DNA from: Clostridia bacterium
Lineage (GTDB): Bacteria > Bacillota > Clostridia > Oscillospirales > SIG627
DNA length: 64,000 nt
Direction of reading: 5' to 3'
Assembly: GCA_017517325.1 (NCBI GenBank)
Contig: JAFWZW010000023.1
Location: 62,001-126,000 of the forward strand
How positions within the stretch are numbered: the stretch's first letter is position 1; every line of letters starts with the position of its first letter. A program made the translations under genes and the position numbers. The notes beneath the pieces are model-generated. The model was not told where the DNA came from. It worked only from the letters and a program-made list of their open reading frames with translations, and made no database searches. Positions 25,843 to 37,100 of the stretch are shown in pieces.

Positions 25843-27851
25843 ATATCCTTCTGTCCGAGCATGCAGGCTTTTGCTTCGGTGTTCGCCGCGCCGTTGAAAT
25901 GCTGGAAAAGGAACTGGCTTCCGGCGAAAATCGCATTTTTACCTTGGGTCAGATCATTCATAATGAAGATTTCAATGCCGATCTGGCAAGACGAGGTGTG
26001 ATCTGCACAGCCGAATCGGATTTAGAGAATATCCCTCGCGAGGGTGCGTTGGTGTTTATTCGTACCCACGGCGTCAGCAGGGAAGTGATCCAAAGGCTGG
26101 AGGAGCTTGGTCTTCCGTACGTGGATGCCACCTGCCCCTTCGTTAAGAAGATCCACAGCATCGTGTTGGATGAAGAGGTGAAGTCCCGTCGGCGGGGCGA
26201 AAAGGCGGTTTTTGTCCTTTTGGGCGACGTCTCCCACCCCGAGGTTTTGGGCATCGTCAGTTATGCGGAGCATAACGACGTGGTCGTCATCCAGAATCGG
26301 GATCAATTGGAAGAATATGCAAAAAATGCTCCTCGTGAGCTTTGTCATATTTTCCTTTCTCAAACCACCCATAGCGTGGCAGAGTGGGAAAGGTGCTGCG
26401 AGTACGCCAAAAGCGTGTTTCCGCGCCTTACCTTTTACGATACCATCTGTTCCGTAACCGGCATCCGTCAGAAGGATGCGGCCGAGATCGCCAAAAAAAG
26501 CGATCTGATGGTCATCGTAGGCGGGAAAAACAGCAGCAATACGAAAAAACTGGTTTCGGTCAGCGAAGAATTTTGCGAGACCGTTCATATCAGAAACGCG
26601 GCGGAGCTGCCGCAAAATATATTCAGAAAGAACATGACTGTCGGGGTATCCGCAGGTGCGTCTACACCGGACAGCGTGATCAAGGAGGTAATACAAACGA
26701 TGTCGGAAATCAGAAACGACGAAATGAGCTTTGAGGAAATGCTCAACCAATCATTCAAAACCATCAGAACAGGAGAAGAAGTAACGGGTACCGTAACCAG
26801 CGTATTTACCAACGAAGTACACGTGGATTTGGGAATTAAGCATACCGGCATCCTTCCTTCCAGCGAAGTTGCAGATAGCGAATCCAACCTTGTGGCAAGC
26901 TTCAAGGTTGGCGATGAGATCACCGTTTTGGTTCAGAAGTTCAACGATCCCGAAGGAACCGTTCAGGTTTCCAAGAAGAGAGTGGATTCCCGCGCAGGCT
27001 GGGCAAAGATCCAGGAAGCCTACGAAGGCGGTGTCACCCTTTCCGGTAAGGTCGTCAGCGTAATCAAGGGCGGCATTCTGGTAGCAGACGAGCTGCAGAA
27101 CTTCTTCGTTCCCGCCTCTCTCACCGGCGTACCCAAGGGTTCTTCCTTGGATCCCATGTTGGGCCAGGAGGTTGCATTCAAGATCGTAGAGATCGATCCC
27201 GCCAGAAAGAGAGCCGTTGCTTCCATTCGCGAAGTGCTCCGTGAAGAGAGAAAGGCTCTGGAAGAAAAGTTCTGGGCACAGGTTGCCGTAGATCAGGTTT
27301 ATACCGGTAAGGTTAAATCTCTCACCTCTTACGGCGCATTCGTAGACCTTGGCGGTGTTGACGGTATGGTTCACATCACCGAGCTCTCCTGGAAGAAGAT
27401 CAAGAATCCCGCAGAGGTCGTAAGCATCGGCGATGAGATCACCGTTTTTGTAAAGGAGATCAATCCCGAGACCCGCAAGATCAGCCTTGGTTACAAGACT
27501 GAGGATACCAACCCCTGGAAGCTGCTTCAGGATCAGTACCAGGCAGGTGACGTTGCTACCGTTAAGATTGTAAGCCTCACCACCTTCGGTGCGTTCGCTG
27601 AATTGATCCCCGGCATCGACGGCCTCATCCACATCTCCCAGATCGCTGACCGCAAGATCGCAAATCCCGCTGACGTTCTCAAGGTTGGTGACGAAGTGCA
27701 GGTAGAAGTGGTAGATATCGATTACGAAGCACGCAGAGTCAGCCTTTCCATGCGTTCTCTCATTGAGAAGGCAAAGGCAGAAGCAGAGGAAGAGATCGTT
27801 CAGGAGAACGCTGAATATCTCGCAGAGGAAGCTCCCGCTGACGCTGAGTAA
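25839..27851 (+). CDS. ispH: IspH (HMBPP reductase) fused to ribosomal protein S1-like domains
   Basis: A 670-residue bifunctional protein. Residues about 1-280 are IspH, the Fe-S enzyme for the last step of the MEP isoprenoid pathway, with cluster cysteines in GFCFGVRRA, DATCPFVKK and DTICSVTGIRQ. Residues about 300-640 carry four S1 RNA-binding repeats: GEEVTGTVTSV, GVTLSGKVVSVIKGG, YTGKVKSLTSYGAFVDLGG and ATVKIVSLTTFGAFAELIPG, with an acidic C-terminus. The fusion is known from Clostridia. The start is GTG overlapping the plsC stop. There is no internal stop between the halves, so it is made as one chain. Confidence 0.96.
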   Translation: MNILLSEHAGFCFGVRRAVEMLEKELASGENRIFTLGQIIHNEDFNADLARRGVICTAESDLENIPREGALVFIRTHGVSREVIQRLEELGLPYVDATCPFVKKIHSIVLDEEVKSRRRGEKAVFVLLGDVSHPEVLGIVSYAEHNDVVVIQNRDQLEEYAKNAPRELCHIFLSQTTHSVAEWERCCEYAKSVFPRLTFYDTICSVTGIRQKDAAEIAKKSDLMVIVGGKNSSNTKKLVSVSEEFCETVHIRNAAELPQNIFRKNMTVGVSAGASTPDSVIKEVIQTMSEIRNDEMSFEEMLNQSFKTIRTGEEVTGTVTSVFTNEVHVDLGIKHTGILPSSEVADSESNLVASFKVGDEITVLVQKFNDPEGTVQVSKKRVDSRAGWAKIQEAYEGGVTLSGKVVSVIKGGILVADELQNFFVPASLTGVPKGSSLDPMLGQEVAFKIVEIDPARKRAVASIREVLREERKALEEKFWAQVAVDQVYTGKVKSLTSYGAFVDLGGVDGMVHITELSWKKIKNPAEVVSIGDEITVFVKEINPETRKISLGYKTEDTNPWKLLQDQYQAGDVATVKIVSLTTFGAFAELIPGIDGLIHISQIADRKIANPADVLKVGDEVQVEVVDIDYEARRVSLSMRSLIEKAKAEAEEEIVQENAEYLAEEAPADAE

Positions 27852-27873
27852 AAACACAATTTTATAATTTCTG

Positions 27874-27910
27874 ATTTTGCCGAAAGCTTAGGTTTTCGGC
27901 AAAATTTGTC
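27874..27910. terminator. Bidirectional terminator between ispH-rpsA and the GerA-type gene
   Basis: ATTTTGCCGAAA (27874-27885) pairs with TTTTCGGCAAAAT (27893-27905); T/A tracts flank it on both sides. Part of the stem lies inside the 3' end of the convergent gerA-family gene. Confidence 0.7.
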
Positions 27911-29315
27911 TAAACCTCTCCCTTTCTTTTCCGCTTTTGTGTCGGAAAAACAGCCTTGCGATCCCCTTTGGATCAAAAGGATAAAAAGGGGAGAGATATC
28001 CCTTTCCCGCGCTGCTTCGGGTGCATGCCAGAACAAACAGCCAAAATGCCGTGGCAAAAAGAAAGCCCCAAATCCCGAAAAACGCCACGGCGATCACAAG
28101 GCTCATGCGCATAAACTTGAAACTGTAGCCCAATTCGTAATTGGTGGGCACGTAATTGGCAATGCCCGTAAAGGCAGCGTACAGAATGGTCTGCGGCAGA
28201 AACCAGCCGCTTTTCACCGCAAATTCCCCCAAAAGAAGACCGCCGATCACCGAAAAGGAATTGGAGAGGGTGCTGGGAGTATTCAAGGAAGCCATTTTCA
28301 GTCCGTCCAGAGCCAGTTCGATTATGAGAAATTGTAAAAACAGCGGAACGGGGTGGGGCTTATCCGTAAGAATGAAATGCAGCCCTGCGGGTACCTTGCC
28401 CGCATTTTGTACCACCAAAAGCCAGATGGGAATGAGAAAGACCGAGGCGGCGAAAACGAATCCCCGAACCAGCCGTAAATAAGTAGCGGTAACCGGGGGA
28501 AAATAGTAATCGTCCGCTTCTTCAAAAAAATCAAAAATACTTTCGGGCAGAAGCAGAATAGAAGGGGAGTTGTCGCAAAGTACGGCGACCTTGCCCTCCA
28601 TCAGCGTGGCGGCAACCACGTCGGGGCGCTCCGTGTAGCGCACCCTCGGAAAGGGGTTCAGCACTCCAAGCCCCCGCGGCGGAAACAGATGGTTCGCCAG
28701 CGTTTCCTGGGTCATGGAAAGGGCAGGGAGCGCCTCTTTTTTCAGGCGGCTTCGGATCCGCTCCAAAAGGGCGGGATCCGCACGCCCCGCAAGGTGGATC
28801 ACCGCTACCTCCGTGGGGATCTGCGTTCCCACCAGAAACCGTTCCGTCACCAGCTCTGCCGTTCGCAAATAACGACGGATTTGTACCAAATTGGAAATAA
28901 GGCTTTCGTTTGTGCCCGTGTGGGGTCCCCGCAGGGTGCGGTCTTTTTCAGGCTCACTGCTTTCCCGCAAGGGGAAACTGCGGGCGTCTAAAATGAGAAT
29001 GTCTTCGTACCCATCCACCAGCAAAACGGCGCTTCCCCGAAGAAGCTCGCTTGCCGCCTGATCCACGCTCTTTGTGGCTTCCGCCGAGGCAAAGGAAAGG
29101 TCGGCTTCCATTACTTCCCTTAAGGTTGCGGGCGACCCTTTGATGCCTTGCAAGGCGGAAATGATCCGCTCTGCCAAAACTCCGTCGGTGTAGCCGATGA
29201 TAAAGGTTAGGATCCCGCTTTTTCCCCCAAGGCGAAGGGGGCGCTTTTTAATATCAAACGCAGTAGCGGCGCCGATTTTTCCATCCAGTTCCTGTTGGCG
29301 GTGCTCTAAATCCAT
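27888..29315 (-). CDS. GerA-family spore germination protein (SpoVAF/GerAA type)
   Basis: A 475-residue protein with an N-terminal soluble region of about 270 residues, then four to five membrane segments (from about 280 on, including FVFAASVFLIPIWLL and LVIAVAFFGIWGFLFA). Family hallmarks are RGPHTGTNESL near residue 130, the PPRGLGVLNPFPRVRYTERPD stretch and ILLPESIFDFFEEADDYYF. In Bacillus, GerAA proteins are receptor A subunits and SpoVAF is a GerA-like protein of the spore inner membrane. No gerAB or gerAC gene is next to it, which fits the SpoVAF type better than a full receptor, but I cannot separate the two firmly. A likely sigma-G promoter precedes it. Confidence 0.88.
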   Translation of the reverse strand: MDLEHRQQELDGKIGAATAFDIKKRPLRLGGKSGILTFIIGYTDGVLAERIISALQGIKGSPATLREVMEADLSFASAEATKSVDQAASELLRGSAVLLVDGYEDILILDARSFPLRESSEPEKDRTLRGPHTGTNESLISNLVQIRRYLRTAELVTERFLVGTQIPTEVAVIHLAGRADPALLERIRSRLKKEALPALSMTQETLANHLFPPRGLGVLNPFPRVRYTERPDVVAATLMEGKVAVLCDNSPSILLLPESIFDFFEEADDYYFPPVTATYLRLVRGFVFAASVFLIPIWLLVVQNAGKVPAGLHFILTDKPHPVPLFLQFLIIELALDGLKMASLNTPSTLSNSFSVIGGLLLGEFAVKSGWFLPQTILYAAFTGIANYVPTNYELGYSFKFMRMSLVIAVAFFGIWGFLFATAFWLFVLACTRSSAGKGYLSPFYPFDPKGIARLFFRHKSGKERERFRQILPKT

Positions 29316-29343
29316 TTTCTTTCCTCTTTCTTCTATTTGCGTT

Positions 29344-29373
29344 TACTGTGCCCCAAATCAGGGGCAGCTATTC
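29344..29373 (-). promoter_or_regulatory. Probable sigma-G (forespore) promoter of the GerA-type gene
   Basis: On the minus strand GAATA (complement of 29369-29373) and CACAGTA (complement of 29344-29350) are 18 bp apart, close to the sigma-G consensus GHATR-N18-CATnnTA, with one mismatch in the -10 box. A perfect 6-bp inverted repeat TGCCCC/GGGGCA (29349-29366) overlaps the spacer. Confidence 0.6.
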
Positions 29374-29404
29374 TGAATTTGAAACAAACAGAAAGGAGCA
29401 TATT

Positions 29405-30970
29405 ATGATCAAAAGAAAATGCGTTGTCTTGTGCTTCACTCTGATTCTTCTTTCTTTCTTGTTTTCTCTTTCTGCTTTTGCAGAGGGAGAGACTCCCGCT
29501 ACCGGTGATCCTTCAGGCGGCACACCCCCTGCCGTCACACCCGACCCCGGCCAGACCGAGGAAAGCGAATACCTCCTCACCTGGACGGTGGAGCCTGAAG
29601 ATTACGGCAGCGTTGAGGTAATGTACGGGTCAATGACCGCTATGGGTAACACGGTGAAGACCGAGTCCGGCACCCAGATCACCATGACCGCCAAGCCGAA
29701 AACAGGCTACTTGTTTAAGGAATGGACCAGTGATGAATTTGAACTGGTGGATAACACAGTCCCCGAGATCACCTTTAAAATGCCCGCCCAAAACGTGGAG
29801 CTGAAAGCCGTTTTCGAAAAAGAGACCCTCTATACCCTCAACATTGAGCAGGACACGGCAAATGCAGGCGGCACCAGCTATATTGTTTCCGAGAAGGATC
29901 TCTTCCGTGCAGGGGAGACCGTGCGGGTGGATGCCATTGCCTACGACGGTCACGTGTTCGTGGAGTGGACTGAGACCTGCACCACCTTTGACCTGAACGA
30001 TGCCCAAAAGAACAATTCCCGCCTGGAATTTCAAATGCCTGCGGAGGACGTGACCCTTTCCATGGCCTTTAAGCCCATCACCTACTATTTTCAGATCAAG
30101 ATTCAGGGTGAAGGGGAAGTGGAGGTGCCGGACAAGATACCCAATGATTCGGGAAAGTACGAGTGCACCGTGGGGGAAGAGATCGCCATTTCCGCCACCG
30201 CCGGGGAGGATTACGCCTTTATCAACTGGACCGGCGTGAACGGCGCAGAATTTGATCCCTACGATCAGAGCGAATCTACCCTTATCTGCCCCGCTTCCGA
30301 TTTTACCGTTACCGCAAACTTCGCTTCCTCCGTGATGGAATTGACCATTGCCTCCGGGGAAGGAGGGAGTGTTACCCACGAGGGCACCATCCGTATGGGT
30401 GTAGATACCATCTATAACCTGATTGCCGTACCGGAGGTTGGTTACGTGTTCTCCGGTTGGGAGTGCTCCTCCGAAAAGGGAAAATTTGCCAACGCCGATA
30501 AGGCTTCTACTGCTTTTACCATGCCCGATGAAAACTGCACCGTTACCGCCTTCTTCCAGAAGGGTGGCTATGAGCTGACCGTCAAAGCATCCCCGGGCGG
30601 CACCGCTCACGGTGCTCAGGGTAAATATGAAATGGGTGCCGTTATCGCCCTGGAGGCAACTCCTATGGAAGGTTACGTGTTCTCTCGCTGGGAATGTGTG
30701 GACTCCGACGTGTTGACCGACCCCGAAAAGCCGAAAACCAAGCTCCGTATGCCCGGTAAGGACGTGGAGGTGCTGGCGGTCTTCACCCTGAAGACCTCGG
30801 TGGGCGAGCCCAGCTCAGGCCCCCGTGCCCCCGAGGAAAAGGGCTTCCCTTGGGTGGGGCTTTCCGTGGTGTTTGTCCTTTCCGCCGTCTGTATCGTTCT
30901 GGTGGTATTGAGGGAAAAGTATCATCTCTCCTATCGCTATCTCATCCGCAAATGGCTACGGCTGGAATAA
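29405..30970 (+). CDS. Secreted, membrane-anchored protein with five divergent InlB B-repeats
   Basis: A 521-residue exported protein. An N-terminal signal peptide (about residues 1-25, ending in SAFA) is followed by a Pro/Gly/Thr linker and five beta-rich repeats of about 80 residues, each with GY-F-W near the middle and a KMPA/QMPAEDV/TMPD-type end followed by a V-x-A-x-F strand; this is the divergent InlB B-repeat (beta-grasp) pattern. A C-terminal membrane helix (VGLSVVFVLSAVCIVLVVL) and a basic cytoplasmic tail anchor it. No LPxTG motif is present. Function is unknown; such repeats usually act as spacers or adhesive stalks. The start at 29405 follows AAAGGAG. Confidence 0.8.
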   Translation: MIKRKCVVLCFTLILLSFLFSLSAFAEGETPATGDPSGGTPPAVTPDPGQTEESEYLLTWTVEPEDYGSVEVMYGSMTAMGNTVKTESGTQITMTAKPKTGYLFKEWTSDEFELVDNTVPEITFKMPAQNVELKAVFEKETLYTLNIEQDTANAGGTSYIVSEKDLFRAGETVRVDAIAYDGHVFVEWTETCTTFDLNDAQKNNSRLEFQMPAEDVTLSMAFKPITYYFQIKIQGEGEVEVPDKIPNDSGKYECTVGEEIAISATAGEDYAFINWTGVNGAEFDPYDQSESTLICPASDFTVTANFASSVMELTIASGEGGSVTHEGTIRMGVDTIYNLIAVPEVGYVFSGWECSSEKGKFANADKASTAFTMPDENCTVTAFFQKGGYELTVKASPGGTAHGAQGKYEMGAVIALEATPMEGYVFSRWECVDSDVLTDPEKPKTKLRMPGKDVEVLAVFTLKTSVGEPSSGPRAPEEKGFPWVGLSVVFVLSAVCIVLVVLREKYHLSYRYLIRKWLRLE

Positions 30971-30982
30971 ATTCTTGTATTT

Positions 30983-31018
30983 GGCGCCGCTTACAGCTTT
31001 TGTAGGCGGCGCTTTTTT
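30983..31018 (+). terminator. Terminator after the InlB-repeat gene
   Basis: GGCGCCGC (30983-30990) pairs with GCGGCGC (31006-31012) and six T residues follow. Confidence 0.85.
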
Positions 31019-31079
31019 GATTTGTGCAAAGTACCATAAAAGAAAAAACAATTTCGTTCATATTTTCTAAACTTTTTTC

Positions 31080-31108
31080 TTGACTTGTTGCGCCACTTCC
31101 ATTATAAT
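31080..31108 (+). promoter_or_regulatory. Promoter of the giant secreted repeat protein
   Basis: TTGACT (31080-31085) and TATAAT (31103-31108) with 17 bp between them. The start codon is 80 bases downstream. The rest of the 217-bp gap holds the preceding terminator and an unremarkable leader. Confidence 0.85.
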
Positions 31109-31187
31109 TAGAGTGTATAAATAGGATAGCCATGTCAAAAAATCGGTTATTCCATTGCTGCATATTTTCGACTTAGGAGGAAAGAAC

Positions 31188-34100
31188 ATGCAAAATAAAA
31201 AATTACTTTCTGTTTGCCTGACGGTGCTGCTGGTCTGCATCTGCCTGGTAGGAGTGTTTTCTCTCAGCGTCAGCGCTGTCACTCCCGTTACCTGGAAGGT
31301 CACCGGCACGAACAACGCCGCTGCAGGTGAATATGCCACCTTGCAGGAGGCCATTGATGCCGCTGCGGCTAAAACGGATTGGCTGGGAACGGATGAGCTC
31401 ACCATTGAGATCGCCACCTCCACCAAACAGTCCTTTGATTATGAGAACGGCCTTCTCTTTGAGGTGAATACCATCTTCACCCAGGCCAATACCAAGCTTC
31501 CCATCATCATCAAGGGCGGTGAGATTAGCGTATCCCACGTTCCCACCGGTTCTGATGCGGGGCTTCACACCCTGATTGCCTGTTCCAATGACTATACCTT
31601 TAAAAACGTGAAAATGCTCATTGGTGACAAGAATATTGAGTTTTATGCCGGCTCCGGTGAGGTCGTCTTTGAAGACTCCACCATTTACTCCGGCAGCAAC
31701 CATCGCGCCCGTTTCTACGGTGATAACTTCACCGCTTCCGCCTTTGCCGGCTGGACCCAGGCAAACGTAGATGCGGAAAAGGGTGAGGATGGGCTCATTC
31801 CCGTTTCTCTTACCTTCAGAAGAACCAACTACCCCTCTGCAGATAAGTCACGCTTTTCCGCGATGACCTGCAAGGAAGATTTTGCCGCTTCCGGCGATCT
31901 GGTTTCCGCTGACGATCTGAACGTTGGTCTTACCTTTGAAGATTCCAGCTTTGGCACCGGCTACCTCCGCCGTGCTGATGAGACTGATTTTCAAAGCTCT
32001 TCCCCTGTCGGCAAGATTACCTTTAATATGATCGATACCTCTTCCGATAACAGTAAGGCGATCGTAAGATGCCTGTACCCCATCGGTAAGGGCGATAAAG
32101 CCGGTGCAACCAATTCCACTCCTATTGAACTTCCGGATTTTGACGTAGAGATCAACATTGAAGGCGGCAATATCCAAAATACCAACGCAAATTATATGAA
32201 CAACCGGCTGTTCTTCATTGCCGGCGTCAAGTTCAACGGTAACGTGGATATCAACATTTCCGGCGGCAAGTTCCCCACCGGCGCCACCTATTTGCTGAAC
32301 AAGGCGCATATCAACGGTGACGTAAGCTTTGATCTTGCTGATTGCACCCTTGGCTCAACCGTTTGTCTGACCTACGGTGACGATGTCTCGAGCGATGCCG
32401 TTACCACCGATGTTGTGGGGAACGTGAACGTTAACATTACCCAGTGTAATTTCCCCGGCAAAACCTACCTTTTCTATGGCACGACGGTGAAGGGGGATGC
32501 CCTCGTTAACATCGCCGGCGGTACCTACGGCACCGAACTCAACGTGTCGGAAGGTGATAAGTCCACCCGTGCGGCAGGCAACGTGATCACAAACGTAACC
32601 GGCGGTACCTTCGGCATTCTCCGCGGCTCTTTTCACGCAGGCAGAGGGATTGAGGAAGGCCACGGCTTCCGCAATGAAATGACCCTTTCCAATTGTACCA
32701 TCACCACCTATCAGGGCTCCCGCCAGTGCCCCGGTGAAACGGGTAAGCTGATCAACAACGTTTTGGCCGGCACCAAGATCACCGCTTTCTGGGGTGCATA
32801 CTATTCCGCTTCCGCAGGCGGCGGTAACTACGGCTACGTTGAAAATAACGTTTCCGGCGGCGAGATCACCACTTTCAACGGCGGCGGTCAGCTGAAAGCA
32901 GGCTATACTACGGATCTTGTTAACAATATCACCGGCGGCACCATCGGCACCTTTGTGGGCGCCGGCAATGCCGACGTAGTCGGTACCCTCACTAACAATA
33001 TCACCGGCGGTACCATCGGAAAATATATCGGCACCACCGATGGTATGCGCAACGATGAAGTAATCAATATCGTTTATAATAATATGAACGGCGGTACCAT
33101 TACCGGAAACTTCTACGGTACCGGCAACCAGCCCAGCGGAGAGGTTTATAACAAGTTCGACGGTGCAGAGATCAAAGGCGCTTATTACGGCGCCTACGGT
33201 GACGCTGATTTCGTTGAAAACCAGTTCCTTTCCGGCAAGGTCGCCAAAGCGGTCTACGGAACTGCTGAGGGAACCTTTGCGAACGCAACCAACTATATTA
33301 AGGGCGGTAACTACTGCTCCAGCACCAAATCCAGTTCCCGTCAGTACTTTGTCGGTTCTTCCGGAACCATCACCGGGACCCTCACCAATATCATCGACGG
33401 TAACGCCACAGTTTCGGATAATACCTATCTTGCAAGGGGCGTAGTCAACAAGGTTGTGAGCCACTACCATAAGGGCGCCTTCACCAAGACGGTCTACGGC
33501 CCTGACTGCCAGTTCGATACCGTTGAGAACCACTACTACGGCACCTACGAAGCAAAGATCGCCCATCATAGCGTAGCAGGCTCCACGTCTGCCGTTCCTG
33601 CCGATCAGCAGAGATTGGTTACCAACTACATCTACCCCGGCGCTAAATTTACCACCTTCTACGGCGGTGACCATAAGGATGACCACGTTGTGGGCGTTGC
33701 CAAGATCGTCAACAACGTTGACGGCGCAAGTTTCAACAACTTCTACGGCGTAGGCTTCCGCGGCGTAGTTTACGAGGTCGAGAATAATATAACCGGTAAT
33801 GCAAACTTTGGCACCTACTGTGGCGGTTATTCCTTGGGTATGAGAAATAAATCTGCCGTTCCCGGCATCATTTCTGCCAAGATCACCAATAACATTCAAA
33901 GCGGTACCTTTGCCAACTACTACGGCGGTAACGCAGAAAGCCACCGTGACTATACCAACGATACCATTATTAACAACATCTACGGCGGCACCTTCAACGA
34001 CTCGATCTTTATGGGCTCCGGCAAGTTCAATGCTATAAAGGAAGGCGAAGAGGGCTACGTGCCCGGTACTGTCGACAAATCGGGCGGCTGGGGCGATCAG

Positions 34101-37100
34101 GAGATCATCAACAACATCTACGGCGGCACCTTCAACACCCGCGTTTACGGCACCGGTGCTAAGGGCGTTTCCTGCGAGACCGTTACCAACACCCTGGAGG
34201 GCGGCGACTTCATTGGATCCTTCTCCGGTACTTACGGTGCAGCTGATTTGGTTACCAACAACGTCCGCGGCGGCACCTACGACCTTGCCGGTAGTCCCAG
34301 AAACTACTACTTCGGTACCGACGGCAGTTTCAACACAAATAAGGTCGTAAACAACGTAGATGGCAATGCGGTCTTCGTTGACAACTGGTACGGCTCCAAC
34401 GGCCCCTCCAATCTGGTTGAAAATCACTTCTACTCCATTGGTAAGCACACCAATCTGTACGGTGATCAGGGTGTCACCCGGCTGGTTCAGAACTACTTCC
34501 ACGATGGCTTCAAAGCCTTTGCTGTCATCCGCGGTAACAGAGGAACCGGCACTCGCCTTGCAGCAGGGGAGAAGCGCGAGGTTGAAAACTATTTCTATAA
34601 TTGTGATTTCTCCGCAACCGGATTCCGCGGTGCTGACGGTGGCGAAAAGGCTTTCCCCACCACCTCTAAGATCACAAACTACGTAATGGGCGGCGTGTAT
34701 AAAGAATTCGTTGCCGGCACGGGTCGTGGTGACGTAAACGAGATCTACAACGTCATTACCGGTGACGCAACGTTCACGAAATACTACGGCGGCAGTACTT
34801 CTTATTTTAATGATGGCGCCGACAACGATACCCACCTTGAGGCTGTTTTCACCACCACCGTGGGCACGGAAAGCGAACCCTTTACCGGTAGCATCGGCAC
34901 CTTCTACGGCGGTAATATCACCAACGGTACGCTGGACACCCGCGCGATTATTACCAACGTGATCAACGGCGGTACCTTCGGCAGCTTCTACGGCGGTTCT
35001 GCGGCAGGCATTGACGCCTCCGTTACCACCACCGTCAATGCCGGTACCTTCAACAATCGTTTTTACGGCACCGCTGTAGAATGCGGCATCGTCACCAATA
35101 ATTTGAATGGCGGCGACTTTATCGCTTCCTTTACCGGTAACACCGGCACGGCTGATCAGGTTATCAACAACATCAACGGCGGTACCTACGACGTTTCCGG
35201 TGGTACCAGAAACTACTTCTACGGTACCGGCGGCGCGGCAAACAAGGTTGTAAACACCTTGAATGGCGATGCAGTCTTCGTTGATAACTGGTACGGCACC
35301 CATGCCAGCGCTAAGCTGGTTGAAAACCACTACTACTCCATCGGTGATCACACCAGTGCTTACGGCGATTGGGGTCTTTCCGAGCTGGTTCAGAACTACT
35401 TCCACGACGGCTTTGTTGCCCACGCCACCATCCGCGGCAACAGAAGCACGGGTGCTGCCCTTGCGGAAGGGGAGAAGCGCGAGGTTGAAAACTATTTCTA
35501 CGATTGCGATTTCTCCGGTGCTACGTTCGTGGGTATTGACGGTGTAGAAAAAGCATTCCCCACCGTCTCCAAGATCACCAACTACGTAATGGGCGGTGTG
35601 CATAAAGAAATTACAGCAGGCGGTGGCCGCGGTGATGCAAACGAGATCAACACCGTCATCACCGGCGATGCTGAGATCACCACCTTCTACGGTGGTAGCG
35701 TATCCCTCTTCGATGATGGAGCCGATACCCACTTTGTACCGGTTTATACCAACACCGTCGGTACGGAGACCGATCCCTTCACCGGTAGCATCGGCACCTT
35801 CTACGGCGGTAATAAGACCAGCAGCAGACTGGATACCTACGCGGTCATTACCAATACTGTAAACGGCGGTACCATCGGCAAATTCATCGGTGGCTCCGCA
35901 GCAGGCTTTGACACCTCCGTTACCAACGTGATCAATAGCGGTACCTTTGAAGGTATCGTGCACGGCGGTGCCAACGATGCAACCGTCGGCGGCGCAGCTT
36001 CTGTTGAAGGCGCAGTTGACGTTACCATCAACGGCGGTCTCTTCGGCGGCAAGGTCTCCACCGTTCCCGGCGGTACCTTGAAGGTTAGCGGTACCATCGG
36101 TGTTGGCTCCGAAGGCCAGATCGTCGGCACCGAAGGAAGCGACATTACCTTGGTTCAGCATGAAGAATGGATCACCGGTCATAAGTATCTGATGCTGCCC
36201 GACAGCGCTCTTGAACAGGTCGTCATCCTGAACAACGATGCATCCGTTAACGGTCAGGGCGTTGCAGACTTCATCGTTGACGCCGTTGTTGGCTTCTCCG
36301 TTCCCCAGGGCGGTGTAATGGCTTCTCTCTCCTTGGAAGAAAAGATGGTTGTGAAGATTTGGTTCCCCAAGTCTGACGTCGATACCTACCTTGAAATGTT
36401 CGGCAAGCCCTTCGAGTATGAAGCGATCCTCGATGATAACGGTACCCCCGTTACCCTCGCCAAGGGCAACTTCAATGCTCCTCGCAAGGCTGACGTTACC
36501 TACGGCGGTGCAGAGTACTACCTGGTATCTCTGAACGGCATCGGTGCAGGCAGCTTCAATAAGACCTTTACCGTTACCGGCTCCTCTATGGCATTCTCCA
36601 ACTCCGTCTTGAATCTTGCAAGCGACGGTATCAAGGCTTATGCAGGCCAAGATGTTGAGCCTCTGTTCCAGGCGATCTACGACTACGGCGCATCTGCTTG
36701 CGGTCTGGATACCCGTTACGACCACCTGCCCTACAGCACCGAGCTTCCCGCTTCCGTTGTGAATAAGGCAGACAATGCAGTTGTGAACTTCTCCGAGGTT
36801 ACCGCTCTGATGGGCGATGCCATTGGTCTCCGCTTTGTTGGTACCGCAGGCGCAAACTTTGATCCTGCAGCCATTGTAGTGAAGCTGGATGGCGCGGCTC
36901 TTGTGAACGGAACCGATTATCGCATCGTTAATGAAGCAGGCAACGTTTGCGTGGACATCTACTTCAAGGCTGCCTTTATGAGCACCGATATGACCGTCAC
37001 CATTGAGGCAGGCGGCGTTACGGCGTTTAACTATCAGACCAGCGTTGAAAGAACCGTTGCCGATATCGTAAGACTTGCTCCCAGAAACGAAAAGGCCATT

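Noticed and set aside
32355..36725. A 1456-codon open frame antisense to the giant secreted protein
   Set aside because: It mirrors the GGT/GGC-AAC repeat codons of the sense gene. No ribosome site, no promoter, and no family features; the sense gene has all of these.
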